From an uncultured Chromatiaceae bacterium (GTDB taxonomy: Bacteria > Pseudomonadota > Gammaproteobacteria > Enterobacterales > Alteromonadaceae), in assembly GCA_946482325.1 (NCBI GenBank), contig CAMLRA010000027.1, forward strand, positions 1 through 33,739: 33,739 nucleotides of DNA, read 5' to 3'. Of the stretch, positions 33,060-33,739 are shown piece by piece (position 1 is the stretch's first letter; each line of letters begins with the position of its first letter). The notes under the pieces were generated by a model, which had not been told where the DNA came from, did no database searches, and was given only the letters and a program-made list of their open reading frames with translations. A program made the position numbers and the translations under genes.

Positions 33060-33739
33060 CTAGATGATACGAAGTACCTGATTATGTTGACGGTCCATAT
33101 CTTCGGCCGTCTTCATCATTTTCACCTGCAGCTCATATTGGCGTTGCAGGTTGATCATATAAGTCATTTCAGCCACGGCATTGACGTTACTGCCTTCAAC
33201 TGCGCCGCTGAGTAAATTCACTGTCGGGTCCACTTCTGCCTGCTCACCATCTTTGCGGCGGAACAAACCGTCATTCCCTTTAAACATGTCCTGATTGTCT
33301 GGCTTCACCAGCTTGATTCTGGCCGCTTCTACCATGGCCGTGGCTGGCGCACCGCGGGGTAACACGTTGACGCCTCCGTCTTTGGTGATCTCAATTTTGC
33401 TAAGTGGCTGTGGCACTTCAATCGGACCACCTTCACCCAGTACATTGAGGCCGGAAGATGTCTGCAGAAAGCCTTCCGGACTAATTTGCAGGTTACCGGC
33501 GCGGGTATAAGCTTCATTGCCCTCGCCATCCTCGACGGCAAACCAGCCGTCGCCTTGAATAGCAACATCCAGCTCGTTTTGTGTGATCTTGATTTCACCA
33601 GCGTCAAAATTCTGACTTGGCATTTCGGTCAGGGCAAACACCCGGGTCGGCTGGCCGTCACCAAAGGCCTGCATAGCCCGGGCTTGTGCTAAATCGGCTT
33701 TAAAACCAACGGTATTGGCATTAGCCAGGTTATTGGCCC
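33060..33739 (-). CDS. flgF: Flagellar proximal rod protein FlgF (5' end missing)
   Basis: The reading frame stays open to the window edge, so the first codons lie outside. The visible part starts within the rod signature ANNLANANTVGFKADLAQA, then shows the FlgF pattern ELDVAIQGDGWFAVEDGEGNEAYTRAGNLQISPEGFLQTSSG and the C-terminal helix NVNAVAEMTYMINLQRQYELQVKMMKTAEDMD. About 225 residues are present of a usual 245-250. It lies 23 bp before flgG in the standard order flgF-flgG-flgH-flgI-flgJ. It forms part of the rod. Confidence 0.95.
   Translation of the reverse strand, partial: ANNLANANTVGFKADLAQARAMQAFGDGQPTRVFALTEMPSQNFDAGEIKITQNELDVAIQGDGWFAVEDGEGNEAYTRAGNLQISPEGFLQTSSGLNVLGEGGPIEVPQPLSKIEITKDGGVNVLPRGAPATAMVEAARIKLVKPDNQDMFKGNDGLFRRKDGEQAEVDPTVNLLSGAVEGSNVNAVAEMTYMINLQRQYELQVKMMKTAEDMDRQHNQVLRII

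Overview
The window is a late flagellar locus joined to a flagellin-glycosylation island, and every gene I can support lies on the minus strand. The rod, ring and hook-filament genes, short FliC-type flagellins, FlaG, FliD/FliS/FliT order and Wbp-type sugar genes point to a polarly flagellated gammaproteobacterium of the Alteromonadales type (Rheinheimera-like is my best guess). That placement is from memory of the families, not a search.

Reading in the direction of transcription (high to low coordinates): flgF (5' end outside the window), flgG, flgH, flgI, flgJ, flgK and flgL build the rod, the L and P rings and the hook-filament junction (33739-25940). Five tandem flagellin genes follow (25602-20341). 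Four of the five have their own sigma-28 (FliA) promoter, and three gaps hold strong intrinsic terminators. Next come flaG, fliD, fliS and a fliT-like gene (20267-17650), then a family-2 glycosyltransferase, a UDP-galactopyranose mutase (glf) and a large MAF-type flagellin glycosyltransferase (17558-12474). A sigma-28-like promoter precedes wbpB-wbpD-wbpE (12400-9767), which should make a UDP-2,3-diacetamido-2,3-dideoxy-uronic acid. A second sigma-28-like promoter precedes a nine-gene sugar-tailoring run (9544-81): epimerase, PLP aminotransferase, asparagine-synthase-like amidotransferase, hexapeptide acyltransferase, methyltransferase, the WbpG/HisH/HisF trio that turns an N-acetyl into an acetamidino group, and a GT-B glycosyltransferase. 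A hairpin at 45-71 probably ends the locus.

The main interpretation is that filament subunits, their export chaperones and the enzymes for an unusual flagellin glycan are switched on together by FliA. Other points of interest are a 741-bp stretch of perfect identity between flagellins 1 and 2 with sharply diverged edges (gene conversion), a HisF homologue that has lost a cyclase acid but kept the ammonia-gate residues, an internal duplication in the MAF protein, and a sugar gene set (diacetamido-uronate, acetamidino, amide, furanose) with no nonulosonic acid synthesis genes in view. No RNA genes, insertion sequences, CRISPR arrays or origins were recognised.
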